Below, piece by piece: positions 52,100 to 61,738 of a stretch of 64,000 bases of DNA. Origin of the DNA: Rhizobium sp. 16-449-1b (GTDB taxonomy: Bacteria > Pseudomonadota > Alphaproteobacteria > Rhizobiales > Rhizobiaceae); NCBI RefSeq assembly GCF_017741935.1, contig NZ_JAGHMH010000006.1, positions 310,001-374,000 on the forward strand, in the 5' to 3' direction. The notes beneath the pieces were generated by a model. That model did no database searches. It was not told the DNA's origin and saw nothing but the letters and a program-made list of their open reading frames with translations. The position numbers and the translations under genes were made by a program. The number at the start of each line of letters is the position of its first letter. Positions within the stretch are counted from its first letter, which is position 1.

Positions 52100-52202
52100 G
52101 CGTTGAAGTGCACCATTCGAACTGATCCGCGTTGGGAGGAGAGACCGCCGCGGATGCCTGTGATCAGCTGAGGTGTCTCACTTTCGACATAGGAGGTTCA
52201 AA

Positions 52203-52637
52203 ATGTCCAATACAGTCAAAGCCATACTGGATGCCAAGGGCAGGGACGTCGTCACCGCCGGCCCGAACACGACCGTTTCCGAAGCAGCCGCGATTCTGAG
52301 CAAGAAGAAGATCGGCGCCATCGTCATCGTCGGCATGGAAAACAAGATCGCCGGGATTTTTACCGAGCGCGACGTGGTTCACGCGATCGCAAAGTCCGGC
52401 CCCGCCTGTCTTAATAGCTCGGTCGCATCGGTCATGACGGCGAAGGTCTATCGCTGCAACGAGGCAACGACCGTCAACGAGCTGATGGAACTGATGACCA
52501 GCCGGCGCTTCCGCCATGTGCCGGTCGAAACCTCGGGAAAGCTTGCGGGCATCATCTCGATCGGTGACGTGGTCAAGACCCGTATCGCCGAGGTCGAACG
52601 CGAGGCCGAAGACATCAAGGCCTATATCGCAGGCTGA
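52203..52637 (+). CDS. CBS-domain protein
   Basis: 144-residue protein made of a single CBS pair (about 8-62 and 75-130), a module that binds adenine nucleotides such as AMP, ATP or SAM. Motifs IGAIVIVG...IAGIFTERDVV and RHVPVE...LAGIISIGDVV are typical. Stand-alone CBS proteins often regulate enzymes or channels by binding; no partner is evident here. ATG 52203 has a perfect AGGAGG at 52190-52195. Confidence 0.88.
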   Translation: MSNTVKAILDAKGRDVVTAGPNTTVSEAAAILSKKKIGAIVIVGMENKIAGIFTERDVVHAIAKSGPACLNSSVASVMTAKVYRCNEATTVNELMELMTSRRFRHVPVETSGKLAGIISIGDVVKTRIAEVEREAEDIKAYIAG

Positions 52638-52657
52638 ATGAAGGCGCGCCGGCTTGC

Positions 52658-53620
52658 TCAGCTGGAGCCGGCGAACAACTCCTGCATGCGCCTCAACTCG
52701 GGAAGCCGCGCCGTGGCTTCCTGATAGCCGCGCTCGATCGCTTCGCCGGCGCGATGAAACTCCGAGAGACCGATATCGCTCAGTCTTGGCTGCAGCGAGA
52801 TATCAGGCGGATCGCCCGCCAAACGCGCGCGCGCGATGCGATCCTGGATGATGTTGAACGCCTGCACCATCACCCCGGTCATGCCAAGCTTGGCATAAGG
52901 CGCGTGCTCCTGCTTTTGCACCTCGGACGGTGTCAGGCTGGCGCTGTGGCGCACCACGGCCGAGCGGCCATAGATGTCGTAGTTGAGGTTGACGGCGACG
53001 ACTAGCGGCTGCTCGTAGGCACGGCAGACCGAGACGGGGACGGGATTGACCAGCGCGCCGTCGACCAGCGTCCGGTGATTGCTGCGCACAGGCTCGAAAA
53101 TGCCGGGCAGGGCATAAGACGCCCTCAACGCCGTGATCAGTGAGCCATTGGCGATCCACACCTCGTGGCCGCTATTGACCTCGGCCGACACCGCGACGAA
53201 CGGGCGATCGAGATCCTCGACATTCAGCCCTTCCAAGTGTTCCTGCATGCGCTTGGTGAGCCGCATGCCGCCGAACAGGCCGCTGCCGCCAATTGTCAGA
53301 TCAAGCAGGCTGGCGATCCGGCGCATGGTCAGCGACCGGGCGAAACCCTCGAGCTCATCGAGCTTGCCGGCAAGATAGCAACCGCCGACCAGCGCGCCGA
53401 TCGACGTGCCAGCGATCATGCCTATCTCGATGCCCGCTTCGTCGAGCGCACGCAGTACGCCGATATGCGCCCAGCCGCGCGCGGCACCGCCGCCAAGGGC
53501 AAGGGCCAGCTTCGGCTTCTTCGGTGTGGGAGCGGGGAGCTTGATGTCGGAGGGCGAGGCGATGCCAGCGTCGGAACCGACGGCTTCGGAGCCTTGACGG
53601 ATCAAACTCCAGCTCACCAT
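52658..53620 (-). CDS. Patatin-like phospholipase (RssA-type)
   Basis: Serine lipid hydrolase with a Ser-Asp dyad. Oxyanion GGGAARGWAHIG (about residues 44-55), nucleophile GTSIG (about 73-77) and Asp in VDGALVNPVP (about 191-200). No signal peptide, so cytoplasmic or membrane-peripheral. ATG 53620 (MVSWSLIRQG) is preferred to 53653 since GGGGGAGG lies 6 bases upstream. 320 residues. Physiological substrate unknown. Confidence 0.87.
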   Translation of the reverse strand: MVSWSLIRQGSEAVGSDAGIASPSDIKLPAPTPKKPKLALALGGGAARGWAHIGVLRALDEAGIEIGMIAGTSIGALVGGCYLAGKLDELEGFARSLTMRRIASLLDLTIGGSGLFGGMRLTKRMQEHLEGLNVEDLDRPFVAVSAEVNSGHEVWIANGSLITALRASYALPGIFEPVRSNHRTLVDGALVNPVPVSVCRAYEQPLVVAVNLNYDIYGRSAVVRHSASLTPSEVQKQEHAPYAKLGMTGVMVQAFNIIQDRIARARLAGDPPDISLQPRLSDIGLSEFHRAGEAIERGYQEATARLPELRRMQELFAGSS

Positions 53621-53729
53621 GGCAAACCTCCCCCTGGCACGACGCGCAGGCAAATATTAGTGCGCCGCCACCCTTTCGAATTAGTATATGGCCGCCTCTT
53701 CTGACCCAAAAAGAGACGGTAGGCCGTTG

Positions 53730-54188
53730 TTACGGTTGTTTTCCGTAGACTTCGTGAGGATCGAACTGGCGCTCGTCGTCGGCGATCTCAAGCATCGGCT
53801 TGCCGTCTTCCAGGCTCACCGTCCGATAGAAGCAGGATCGGCGGCCAGTGTGGCAGGTCGCGTCGTGACCGGCAACTTCGACCTTTAGCCAAATTGCATC
53901 CTGGTCGCAGTCGGTGCGGATTTCCTTCACCGTCTGGATGTTGCCCGAGGTTTCGCCCTTCAGCCAGAGCTTGCCGCGCGAGCGGCTGAAATAGTGAGCC
54001 TGGCCGGTCTGGATGGTCAGCGCCAATGCCTTGGCATTCATATGCGCCACCATCAGCAGCTCGCCGTCATGGGCGTCCGTCACGATAGCGGTGATCAGGC
54101 CGCGGTCATCGAACCGCGGCGTGAAATCACCTGCATCCTCGAGCTCGGACTTGTCTTCGGACGGCGCATTGAAGGCAAATGGCATCAT
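53730..54188 (-). CDS. hisI: Phosphoribosyl-AMP cyclohydrolase
   Basis: Third step of histidine synthesis: opens the ring of phosphoribosyl-AMP. The metal-binding CDQDAIW (about 94-100) and the C-terminal Cys of [12 protein letters not shown] (about 110-121) are present, with [14 protein letters not shown] upstream. 152 residues; a stand-alone enzyme without the HisE domain. ATG at 54188 or 54185. It lies 24 bases downstream of folE on the same strand, so the two may be co-transcribed. Both enzymes are zinc-dependent ring-opening hydrolases of purine nucleotides. Confidence 0.95.
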   Translation of the reverse strand: MMPFAFNAPSEDKSELEDAGDFTPRFDDRGLITAIVTDAHDGELLMVAHMNAKALALTIQTGQAHYFSRSRGKLWLKGETSGNIQTVKEIRTDCDQDAIWLKVEVAGHDATCHTGRRSCFYRTVSLEDGKPMLEIADDERQFDPHEVYGKQP

Positions 54189-54212
54189 CGCGGCTTTCTG
54201 AAATGAAGCCGG

Positions 54213-54827
54213 TCAGCGGCTCCGCACCATGGAAATAAATCGGGCTTGGTCAGCCGGCTCAGTTTTAAATGTGCCGGTGAAGGTTGTCGTCAATGTGGTC
54301 GAGCCCTGTTTCTGAACACCGCGCATAGCCATGCACATATGTTCGGCCTCGATCATCACCGCGACGCCGCGCGGAGCGAGCGTTTCGTCGATCGAACGGG
54401 CGATCTGGGCGGTCATGGTTTCCTGCGTTTGCAGGCGACGGCCATAGATTTCAACCACGCGCGCGATCTTCGAGAGGCCGAGAACCTTGCCGTCGGGCAT
54501 GTAGGCCACATGCGCCTTGCCAATGATCGGAACCATGTGGTGTTCGCAATGCGAGAAGAAGGGAATGTCCTTCACCAGCACCATGTCGTCATAACCGGCG
54601 ACCTCTTCGAAGGTCCGGCCAAGCACTTCTTGCGCATCCATCTCATAGCCGGCGAAAAGCTCGCGATAGGCTTTCGCGACACGCGCCGGCGTATCCAGCA
54701 AACCCTCGCGCGCAGGGTCGTCGCCGGCCCAGCGGAGCAGCGTGCGCACCGCATCTTCGGCTTCCTTCTGGCTTGGGCGATTGGATTCTGGCGTGGTCTG
54801 CGGAAAGTTCTTTACGATGGCGTCCAT
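54213..54827 (-). CDS. folE: GTP cyclohydrolase I
   Basis: First step of tetrahydrofolate synthesis, converting GTP to dihydroneopterin triphosphate. Zinc ligands are seen in [12 protein letters not shown] (about 94-105) and the later Cys of [13 protein letters not shown] (about 163-175). 204 residues, as usual. ATG 54827 is preferred to the TTG at 54833; AGGAG lies about 10 bases upstream of the ATG. Divergent from the Fe-S scaffold gene. Confidence 0.96.
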   Translation of the reverse strand: MDAIVKNFPQTTPESNRPSQKEAEDAVRTLLRWAGDDPAREGLLDTPARVAKAYRELFAGYEMDAQEVLGRTFEEVAGYDDMVLVKDIPFFSHCEHHMVPIIGKAHVAYMPDGKVLGLSKIARVVEIYGRRLQTQETMTAQIARSIDETLAPRGVAVMIEAEHMCMAMRGVQKQGSTTLTTTFTGTFKTEPADQARFISMVRSR

Positions 54828-55130
54828 CTGCAACTGTCTCCTGATCCGCGATGCGGACCGTATTTCGGACTAGCCACTGGCAATCCCACTCGGGAATAGT
54901 GCACCTTTGGCAGGCTCCGGGGCTTTCAGGGCGAAATTATGCGGCCCATCCGGCACGGTTTCCCATTCAAACTTACCCGAGGCCATTGCATTTTTATGGC
55001 CTTCGAACGACATACATATAGGAAAACGGCATCGCTATGTAAGTCTTCCAGCGTGACACGGTGTGTTTTTGTTTGGGTGACGATGAACAATGAGCCGTCT
55101 ATCCGCATGAAATATGGAGCGGAATACCCG
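54828..55130. other. Intergenic region between folE and the Fe-S scaffold gene
   Basis: 303 bases between divergent genes. I see no clear promoter pair or RNA. In-frame ATGs at 55083 and 55107 could extend the scaffold protein by 16 or 8 residues, but the family start at 55131 is preferred. There is a possible direct and inverted repeat of GATCCGCGATGCGGA near 54842. Confidence 0.4.
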
Positions 55131-55577
55131 ATGGACGACATCTACAACAGCAAAATTCTCGAATTTGCCGGTAATATTCCGCTGATCGGCGCTCTTGAGG
55201 AACCCGACGCCAGCGCCCAGGCGCACTCCAAGCTCTGCGGCTCGAAGGTCAGGATCTGGCTGAAGATGGACGGCGACACGGTCTCGGCCTTCGCTCATGA
55301 CGTCAAGGCCTGCGCGCTCGGCCAGGCCTCGTCCTCGATCATGGCCCGCCATGTGGTCGGCGCGACGGCGCAGGAAGTGCGTCAGGCGCGTTCGGACATG
55401 CTCGCCATGCTGAAGGAAGACGGTGAGGGGCCATCGGGGCGCTTCGAGGATATGCGCTATCTGCGGCCGGTCCGCGACTACAAGGCCCGCCACGCTTCCA
55501 CTATGCTGACCTTCGACGCCGTGGTCGATGCGATTGGCCAGGTCGAGGCCAAGCGCGCCGAGACGGTGGAAGCCTGA
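55131..55577 (+). CDS. IscU/SufU-like iron-sulfur cluster scaffold homologue
   Basis: 148-residue protein of the IscU/NifU N-terminal fold, which assembles Fe-S clusters. Cys36 (LCGSKV) and Cys61 (KACALGQ) are spaced C-x24-C as in the family. The third ligand Cys is missing: where SufU has Cys, about 61 residues after the second Cys, this protein has RHAS (His121-Ala122). It may therefore bind clusters differently, use the His, or be an adaptor. ATG 55131 (MDDIYNSK) has GGAG 11 bases upstream. Followed 10 bases later by yidD. Confidence 0.85.
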   Translation: MDDIYNSKILEFAGNIPLIGALEEPDASAQAHSKLCGSKVRIWLKMDGDTVSAFAHDVKACALGQASSSIMARHVVGATAQEVRQARSDMLAMLKEDGEGPSGRFEDMRYLRPVRDYKARHASTMLTFDAVVDAIGQVEAKRAETVEA

Positions 55578-55587
55578 GCGGATCGCC

Positions 55588-55989
55588 ATGTGCCAGTTCT
55601 GCTCGCTGAACCATGATGACGACGAGGACGAAGGCGGCGCCGCCGCTTCGCCCAGGAAGAAGCCGGTTCATCGCTCGCGCAATTATAGCGGCCCCTTCCG
55701 CAAGACACCGGATCGCCTGTTCGGCATGGGCCTTATCCGGCTCTACCAGCTGACCCTATCCGGCTTCATCGGCAATTCCTGCCGCCATATCCCGACATGC
55801 TCCGAATACGGCTACGAGGCCATAGCCCGCCATGGCCTGTGGAGCGGCGGATGGATGACGCTGTTTCGCGTCGGACGCTGCGGTCCTGGCGGCACTAGCG
55901 GTCTCGACCGTGTGCCGGAAACGCTGGGTGACCGTTTCCACTGGTGGACGCCGTGGCGTTATCTCGCCTTCGGCCGCAAGCCGACGTGA
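55588..55989 (+). CDS. yidD: Membrane protein insertion efficiency factor YidD (extended)
   Basis: YidD helps YidC-dependent membrane insertion and binds the membrane by an amphipathic helix. The conserved core is at about residues 48-110 with GNSCRHIPTCSEYGYEAI and RCGPGG. At 133 residues it is longer than usual (E. coli 85). The first 45 residues form an extra N-terminal region: MCQFC (a CxxC pair), then an acidic run of Asp/Glu, then a Lys/Arg stretch. Overlaps the next gene by GTGA. Confidence 0.92.
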   Translation: MCQFCSLNHDDDEDEGGAAASPRKKPVHRSRNYSGPFRKTPDRLFGMGLIRLYQLTLSGFIGNSCRHIPTCSEYGYEAIARHGLWSGGWMTLFRVGRCGPGGTSGLDRVPETLGDRFHWWTPWRYLAFGRKPT

Positions 55990-56540
55990 CCGCTTACGTC
56001 GCACTCCTCCATAGCATCGTCCTGGCGCCGGGCCGCAGGGTGATCATGTCCGACCTGCGCGACATGGCCACGTCGCTCGGCTATCGCAATCCGCGCACGC
56101 TGGTTTCGACAGGCAACATCGTCTTCGAGGCACAGACGTCTCCAATTGGAGACATCGAGGCGCGGCTGGAGCAGGCGTTTCGTGCGCGCTTCGGCAAGCC
56201 GGTCGATATCCTCGTTCGCACGGCTGAGGATTGGCGCAAGATCGCCGCCGCCAATCCGTTCCCTGATGGTGATGGCAGCCAGGTGATCCTGCGCGTCATG
56301 CGAAAGCCACTCGACCGCACCGTCATCGAGCGGCTGCGGCCTCACGCCCAGCCGAACCAGCGCCTTGCCGTGATCGGTGGCGATCTCTGGATCGATTTCG
56401 CCGGCAAGCCCAGCGAATGGAAGCTGCTCTCCGCTCTGACGACCAAACGCATGGGCGTCGGCACGCTGCGCAACTGGAACACCGTTCGCGGCCTCGCCGA
56501 AATGGTCGCGCAGGAGGCCGGCATTCAGCCTCTGGCCTAG
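55986..56540 (+). CDS. DUF1697 protein
   Basis: 184-residue soluble protein of DUF1697, which typically starts VTAYVALL and contains RTLVSTGNIVF (about 37-47) and a late KLLSALTTKRMGVGTLRNWNTV block (about 146-167, here shortened). Function not known. The start is GTG 55986, overlapping the yidD stop (GTGA), which indicates coupled translation. The longer reading from 55944 is within yidD. Confidence 0.83.
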   Translation: MTAYVALLHSIVLAPGRRVIMSDLRDMATSLGYRNPRTLVSTGNIVFEAQTSPIGDIEARLEQAFRARFGKPVDILVRTAEDWRKIAAANPFPDGDGSQVILRVMRKPLDRTVIERLRPHAQPNQRLAVIGGDLWIDFAGKPSEWKLLSALTTKRMGVGTLRNWNTVRGLAEMVAQEAGIQPLA

Positions 56541-56929
56541 AGTTCCGGCGATCCGTAGCAAATGAAGGCCAGCTTGTTGCCGTCGGGGTCCCTGATATAG
56601 GCGGCGTAAGGCGCGCCGCTGTAATGAGCCCGGTAGCCGGGTGCCCCATCGTCCGATCCGCCGCCCGTAAGCGCGATTTCATGCAGGCGATCGACCCGGG
56701 CAGGCTCGTCGATACGAAACGCCGTCATCGTTCCGTTGCCGGCGGTTGAATATCCTTTCAACGGGTAGCCGACAGAGAAACGTGAAACCGTTTCGTCGTC
56801 CTTGCGCCCCCAGGACGCGGACGTGCCATCGAGAAAGCATTGCTCGAGGCCCATCTCACGAAACAGTGCATCGTAGAAACCGACCGATCGTGGGAGGTCG
56901 TTTGTTCCAACGGTGGTGTAAAGGATCAT
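56537..56929 (-). CDS. VOC-family (glyoxalase-like) protein
   Basis: 130-residue single-module vicinal-oxygen-chelate protein: an N-terminal YTTVGTNDLPRSVGFYDALF half and a C-terminal half ending AAYIRDPDGNKLAFICYG, typical of glyoxalase or bleomycin-resistance-like families. The last metal Glu is not obvious (FICYG in place of the usual E-x-V), so enzymatic identity is open. Convergent with DUF1697; the stop codons overlap by 4 bases. Confidence 0.83.
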   Translation of the reverse strand: MILYTTVGTNDLPRSVGFYDALFREMGLEQCFLDGTSASWGRKDDETVSRFSVGYPLKGYSTAGNGTMTAFRIDEPARVDRLHEIALTGGGSDDGAPGYRAHYSGAPYAAYIRDPDGNKLAFICYGSPEL

Positions 56930-57131
56930 GCGCCACCTTGCGTTGCTGTTTCTGTCACTTTGCCATCGGCCGGGCCATTGTCAATGTGGCGATACTGTTG
57001 CCACGCCGGATCGGCTTTTCCTTTACTGCGACGGCAAATCCCGGTATCAGGCGGCGGCGTATTCGTGATCCGAAACGCGTCATTGCAACCACCCGCATTC
57101 GTTGGCGGGACTGGACAAGGAGAAGTCTAAA

Positions 57132-59138
57132 ATGTCCCAATCCGTTTCCCTGACATTCCCCGATGGTTCCGTGCGCAGCTTCGACGCTGGCGCAACCGGC
57201 AAGGATGTCGCTGAATCCATTTCCAAGTCGCTTGCCAAGAAGGCCGTCGCCATCGCGATCGACGGCACCGTGCGCGACCTTTCCGATCCCGTCGTCGACG
57301 GCGCGATCGAGATCATCACCCGCACCGATCCCCGTGCGCTCGAGCTCATCCGCCACGACGCGGCCCACGTCATGGCCGAAGCCGTGCAGGAGCTCTGGCC
57401 CGGCACGCAGGTCACGATCGGTCCGGTGATCGAGAACGGTTTCTACTACGACTTCGCCAAGAACGAGCCTTTCACGCCCGACGATCTGCCGAAGATCGAA
57501 AAGAAGATGAAGGAAATCATCTCGCGCAACGCTGCTTTCACCAAGCAAATCTGGTCGCGCGAGAAGGCCAAGGAAGTCTTCGCCGCCAAGGGCGAAAACT
57601 ACAAGGTCGAGCTCGTCGACGCGATCCCCGAAGGGCAGGACCTGAAGATCTACAATCAGGGCGAATGGTTCGACCTTTGCCGTGGTCCACACATGGCCTC
57701 CACCGGCCAGATCGGCACGGCCTTCAAGCTGATGAAGGTTGCCGGCGCTTACTGGCGTGGCGACAGTAACAACGCCATGCTCTCGCGCATCTACGGCACG
57801 GCCTGGGCCGAGCAGGCGGACCTCGATAACTACCTGCACATGCTGGCGGAGGCCGAAAAGCGCGACCACCGCAAGCTTGGCCGCGAAATGGACCTGTTCC
57901 ATTTCCAGGAAGAGGGCCCCGGCGTGGTCTTCTGGCACGGCAAGGGCTGGCGGATGTTCCAGGCGCTGACTTCCTACATGCGCCGCCGTCTTGCCGGCAC
58001 CTATGAAGAGGTCAACGCCCCGCAGGTTCTCGACGCCTCGCTCTGGGAGACCTCGGGTCACTGGGGCTGGTATCAGGAGAACATGTTCGCGGTGAAGTCG
58101 GCCTATGCCTTCACGCACCCTGAGGACAAGGAAGCCGACAACCGCGTCTTCGCGCTGAAGCCGATGAACTGCCCGGGTCACGTGCAGATCTTCAAGCATG
58201 GCCTAAAATCCTATCGCGAGCTGCCGATCCGTCTGGCCGAATTCGGCACGGTGCATCGCTACGAGGCCTCCGGCGCGCTGCACGGTCTGATGCGCGTTCG
58301 CGGCTTCACCCAGGATGACGCGCACGTCTTCTGCACGGAAGAGCAGATGGCGGCCGAATGCCTGCGCATCAACGATCTCATCCTGTCGGTCTATGAAGAC
58401 TTCGGCTTCAAGGAAATCGTCGTCAAGCTCTCGACCCGTCCTGAAAAGCGCGTCGGCTCCGACGCTCTGTGGGATCGCGCCGAGGCCGTCATGACCGAAG
58501 TGCTAAAGACGATCGAGGAACAGTCGGAAGGCCGCATCAAGACCGGCATTCTGCCGGGCGAGGGCGCGTTCTACGGTCCGAAGTTCGAGTATACGCTGAA
58601 GGACGCCATCGGCCGTGAATGGCAGTGCGGCACCACGCAGGTCGACTTCAACCTGCCGGAACGCTTCGGCGCCTTTTATATCGACAGCAACTCCGAAAAG
58701 ACGCAGCCGGTGATGATCCATCGCGCCATCTGCGGCTCGATGGAGCGCTTCCTCGGTATCTTGATCGAGAACTTCGCCGGCCATCTGCCGCTGTGGATGT
58801 CGCCGCTGCAGATCGTGGTCGCGACGATCACGTCGGAAGCCGACGCTTACGGTGAAGAAGTGGCCGAGGCGCTGCGCGAGGCTGGCCTCCATGTCGAGAC
58901 CGACTTCCGCAACGAGAAGATCAACTACAAGGTCCGCGAACACTCGGTCACCAAGGTGCCCGTGATCATCGTTTGCGGCAAGAAGGAAGCCGAAGAGCGC
59001 ACGGTCAACATCCGCCGTCTCGGCAGCCAGGAGCAAAGCTCGATGTCGCTCGACGACGCGATCGCTGCCCTGACGCACGAAGCGACGCCGCCGGACGTGC
59101 TGCGCAAGGCCGCTGCCAGAAAGGCGAAGGCTGCCTGA
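57132..59138 (+). CDS. thrS: Threonyl-tRNA synthetase
   Basis: Charges tRNA-Thr. TGS domain (about 1-62), N-terminal editing domain with [11 protein letters not shown] (about 75-85), class II catalytic core (about 240-530) with the zinc Cys in [15 protein letters not shown] and motif 2 [10 protein letters not shown], then the anticodon-binding domain (about 545-650). 668 residues; the usual length is about 640-660. ATG 57132 has AAGGAG at 57116-57121. A strong terminator follows. Confidence 0.97.
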   Translation: MSQSVSLTFPDGSVRSFDAGATGKDVAESISKSLAKKAVAIAIDGTVRDLSDPVVDGAIEIITRTDPRALELIRHDAAHVMAEAVQELWPGTQVTIGPVIENGFYYDFAKNEPFTPDDLPKIEKKMKEIISRNAAFTKQIWSREKAKEVFAAKGENYKVELVDAIPEGQDLKIYNQGEWFDLCRGPHMASTGQIGTAFKLMKVAGAYWRGDSNNAMLSRIYGTAWAEQADLDNYLHMLAEAEKRDHRKLGREMDLFHFQEEGPGVVFWHGKGWRMFQALTSYMRRRLAGTYEEVNAPQVLDASLWETSGHWGWYQENMFAVKSAYAFTHPEDKEADNRVFALKPMNCPGHVQIFKHGLKSYRELPIRLAEFGTVHRYEASGALHGLMRVRGFTQDDAHVFCTEEQMAAECLRINDLILSVYEDFGFKEIVVKLSTRPEKRVGSDALWDRAEAVMTEVLKTIEEQSEGRIKTGILPGEGAFYGPKFEYTLKDAIGREWQCGTTQVDFNLPERFGAFYIDSNSEKTQPVMIHRAICGSMERFLGILIENFAGHLPLWMSPLQIVVATITSEADAYGEEVAEALREAGLHVETDFRNEKINYKVREHSVTKVPVIIVCGKKEAEERTVNIRRLGSQEQSSMSLDDAIAALTHEATPPDVLRKAAARKAKAA

Positions 59139-59165
59139 GGTCTTCGTGACCTTTAACTGAAAACG

Positions 59166-59197
59166 AAAACGCCCGGTCAGCAATGACCGGGCGTTTT
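59166..59197. terminator. Bidirectional terminator between thrS and the convergent gene
   Basis: Stem AAAACGCCCGGTCA with TGACCGGGCGTTTT (14 pairs) and loop GCAA. It carries A-runs at the 5' side and T-runs at the 3' side, so it can serve both convergent genes (thrS and the gene ending at 59222). Confidence 0.88.
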
Positions 59198-59221
59198 GCG
59201 TTGATGGCGATGTAGGATGCG

Positions 59222-60358
59222 TCAGTCGGAGTCGACGCCACCTGCCGCGGCACCGCTCTGCAGCTGCTCGAACGAGGGTAGCGGCTGCGCGGCGTGCGAT
59301 TGTTCCGTCGGGGTCTGCTGCTCCGGCGGCAGCTGCTGCAACGTCGTCGCGGCCGGTCCCTGGTCCGGCTGCACGTCCTTCATCAGGACTTCGACATCGG
59401 TGTTCTTGCCGGCCTCGACCTTGAACTCGCGCTGATAGATCTTGTCCTTGTTGCGCGCCACGGCGGAATATTCGCCTTCGGCAAGCACCATGGTCGGAAA
59501 CGCGCTGACGCTTTCGCCGACGCTGTCGCCTGCGGCTGTCAGGATCGACCAGGCGGTATCGGCGATCGCTTCGCCGCCCTTGTCGGACACAAGCTTGAAG
59601 GTGATCTGCGCCGCCTTGTGCTGGATCGTCGCCTCGGTGAGCTTGCCCGCTTCCACCTGGATGTCGGCACGCACCGATGCGTTGGTCTCGCCGTAATCGG
59701 AGACGACGTGATAGGTGCCGGCGTTGAGCCGCACGACCGTATTCGGCGGCACGTCGGCCATCACCAGACCACGCTCGCCGTCATCGCGCACATCGGCGGA
59801 ATAGATCGAGAAGCTCAGCTGATCCGGCCGGATTTTCACATCCGATCCCGAGACGGCATTGAGCAGCAGGCCACCGGCTTCCAGAACCATCGTCTGCTTT
59901 TCAAGCGCACCGTCCTCGGGCACCGAAAGCTTGCGCGTCACGCCGGCACGGCCGAAGGAGACGTTGACGAAATAGTCGCCAGGCGCCAGCTGGAAATCGG
60001 CCGAGCCACCTTGGGAGCTGGCGATCAGCGGCAGTTTGCCGTCGCTGCCCGCGACCGGGCTGAACACATACCAGGAGAGCCCGTCCTTGACGGCGTCGCC
60101 CGATGCCGTGAGCTTCGCCTCGAGCGCGACGGAATGCAGCTTCGCGCCCTGCGGCGTCGTGCCGGGTGCGATGAAGGCGTTGAGCTTGGGCATCTTCGTC
60201 GTGGTGTCGAGCTGTTTGAACTCCTTGAAGGCATCCTGCGCGCCGGCGCCGGCGGGGATCAAGGCAAGGAGGGCTACGGCAACACTCCAGCGGGCGTATG
60301 GCAAAATGCCGAGCATGTGTTTTGCGAACCAATTGACAACTGAAATGACAGAGGCCAC
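59222..60358 (-). CDS. Secreted protein with three internal beta repeats
   Basis: 378-residue exported protein of unknown function. Signal peptide (cleavage near AGAGA, about residue 40). Three related modules of about 80-90 residues lie at about 75-162, 163-248 and 251-328. Each has an aromatic G-x-Y core (PGDYFV, AGTYHVV, EGEYSAV), and the last two also share VEAGK about 20 residues further on. A Pro/Gln-rich tail follows. This suggests a periplasmic beta-sandwich stack. The start is uncertain: GTG 60358 as given, or ATG 60316 ([10 protein letters not shown]). Divergent from the nitroreductase gene. Confidence 0.75.
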   Translation of the reverse strand: MASVISVVNWFAKHMLGILPYARWSVAVALLALIPAGAGAQDAFKEFKQLDTTTKMPKLNAFIAPGTTPQGAKLHSVALEAKLTASGDAVKDGLSWYVFSPVAGSDGKLPLIASSQGGSADFQLAPGDYFVNVSFGRAGVTRKLSVPEDGALEKQTMVLEAGGLLLNAVSGSDVKIRPDQLSFSIYSADVRDDGERGLVMADVPPNTVVRLNAGTYHVVSDYGETNASVRADIQVEAGKLTEATIQHKAAQITFKLVSDKGGEAIADTAWSILTAAGDSVGESVSAFPTMVLAEGEYSAVARNKDKIYQREFKVEAGKNTDVEVLMKDVQPDQGPAATTLQQLPPEQQTPTEQSHAAQPLPSFEQLQSGAAAGGVDSD

Positions 60359-60429
60359 TTCAAGACCAACCGGATGGCAAATTCAAGACCCATCCCCGAT
60401 GCCGCAATGAAAATGAGAGTTTCTTGCCT

Positions 60430-61014
60430 ATGAGATCCGATATCAAGCTGATCGACTACCTCGGCGTCCGCCGCTCCATCCCCGCCTTCCAGATGTCCGA
60501 GCCCGGTCCCGAAAAGCCCGAGATCGAGGAAATACTGCGCCTTGCGTCGCGCGTGCCGGATCACGGCAAGCTCGCGCCCTGGCGTTTCATCGTCTATCGC
60601 GGCGAGGAGCGTGCCCGCATCGGCGAGGAGCTTCTGAAGCTTGCCTTGGAAAAGAAGCCCGATCTCTCCGAAGAGATGATCCAGGTCGAGCGCAGCCGCT
60701 TCACGCGTGCGCCCGTCGTCGTCGCGGTCGTCAGCAAGGCCGGCCCGCACATCAAGATCCCGGAATGGGAACAGCTGATGTCGGCCGGCGCCGTCTGCCT
60801 CAACATCATCTTCGCCGCTAACGCCCATGGCTGGGTCGCCAACTGGCTGACTGAGTGGTTCGCCTATGACGAGCGCGCCTATCCGCTGCTGCGCGTCGCG
60901 GAAGGCGAAAAGGTCGCGGGCTTCATCCACATGGGCTCGACGACGTTCCCACCCGTCGAACGCCCACGCCCCGAGCTTTCCGAGACGGTCACCTGGGTCG
61001 GCGGGGAAGGCTGA
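60430..61014 (+). CDS. Nitroreductase-family protein
   Basis: FMN-dependent oxidoreductase of the small nitroreductase class (YdjA/RutE-like, about 180-195 residues). Start RRSIPAFQ (about residue 15), [18 protein letters not shown] (about 39-56) and the flavin-contacting HMGSTT near 177. 194 residues. ATG 60430 is preferred to a TTG at 60424. Its stop overlaps the next gene (TGATG at 61012-61016). Paired with a flavin reductase-like gene, the two may act together on an unknown substrate. Confidence 0.88.
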   Translation: MRSDIKLIDYLGVRRSIPAFQMSEPGPEKPEIEEILRLASRVPDHGKLAPWRFIVYRGEERARIGEELLKLALEKKPDLSEEMIQVERSRFTRAPVVVAVVSKAGPHIKIPEWEQLMSAGAVCLNIIFAANAHGWVANWLTEWFAYDERAYPLLRVAEGEKVAGFIHMGSTTFPPVERPRPELSETVTWVGGEG

Positions 61015-61616
61015 TGTTCTACACGACGGATCAGAACCGGCACGGCCTTGCGCACGATCCTTTCAAGGCGATCGTGTCGCCAAGGCCGATTGGCTGGATC
61101 GGCAGCAAGGGCAGGGATGGCACGCTCAACCTCGCGCCATACTCCTTCTTCAACGCCGTGTCGGATCGTCCGAAGCTCGTGATGTTCTCGTCGAGCGGCC
61201 GCAAGGACAGCTACCGCAACGCCAGCGAAACCGGCGAGTTCACCTGCAACTTCGTGAGCCGCAACCTGATCGACAAGATGAACATGTCCTCGGCCGCCGT
61301 TGCCTACGACATCGACGAGTTCGCATTGTCGGGCCTGACGCCGAAGAAGGGAGAACTCGTCGATGCTCCCTATGTCGCCGAAGCCTTCGCGGTTCTGGAA
61401 TGCAAGGTCACCGAGATCATCGAGCCGAAGTCGCTGAGCGGCGAGCCGTCGGAGAATGTCATGATCTTCGGCCAGGTCGTCGGTATCCATATCGATGAGG
61501 CGATCCTGCGCGATGGCCGTATCGACATGGGTCTGGCGAGACCTGTCGCGCGCCTCGGCTACATGGATTACAGCGAGAGCAGCGACGTGTTCGAACTATT
61601 CCGACCCAAGGCCTGA
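61014..61616 (+). CDS. Flavin reductase family protein
   Basis: FMN-binding split-barrel protein of the flavin-reductase-like domain family. Conserved PRPIGWIGSKGRDGTLNLAPYS (about 24-45, shortened: PRPIGWI and NLAPYSFFN) and KDSYRNASETGEFTCNF. 200 residues. Coupled to the nitroreductase by a TGATG overlap. It could provide reduced flavin, but direct oxidoreductase activity is equally possible. Confidence 0.86.
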   Translation: MFYTTDQNRHGLAHDPFKAIVSPRPIGWIGSKGRDGTLNLAPYSFFNAVSDRPKLVMFSSSGRKDSYRNASETGEFTCNFVSRNLIDKMNMSSAAVAYDIDEFALSGLTPKKGELVDAPYVAEAFAVLECKVTEIIEPKSLSGEPSENVMIFGQVVGIHIDEAILRDGRIDMGLARPVARLGYMDYSESSDVFELFRPKA

Positions 61617-61687
61617 CCGTCCGTCAGTGCTGCTGAACGGTTAAAGTATATGGTGAACCAATCATAAACTTTTTGCCGCTACCGTCA

Positions 61688-61726
61688 TCCTCAACACTTG
61701 GGGTGCGAGAGAATCGCACTTGAGGA
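61688..61726 (+). promoter_or_regulatory. Leader stem-loop before the DUF2336 gene
   Basis: Inner stem GTGCGA/TCGCAC with loop GAGAA, extended by TCCTCAA/TTGAGGA after an 8-base bulge on the 5' side. The 3' arm contains GAGG and ends 12 bases before the GTG start at 61739, so folding could hide ribosome-binding bases. Confidence 0.5.
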
Positions 61727-61738
61727 TTGGGGTTCGCG

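Noticed and set aside
56930..57131. T-box or leader attenuator before thrS
   Set aside because: No T-box signature or terminator/antiterminator pair, and T-boxes are not expected in alphaproteobacteria.
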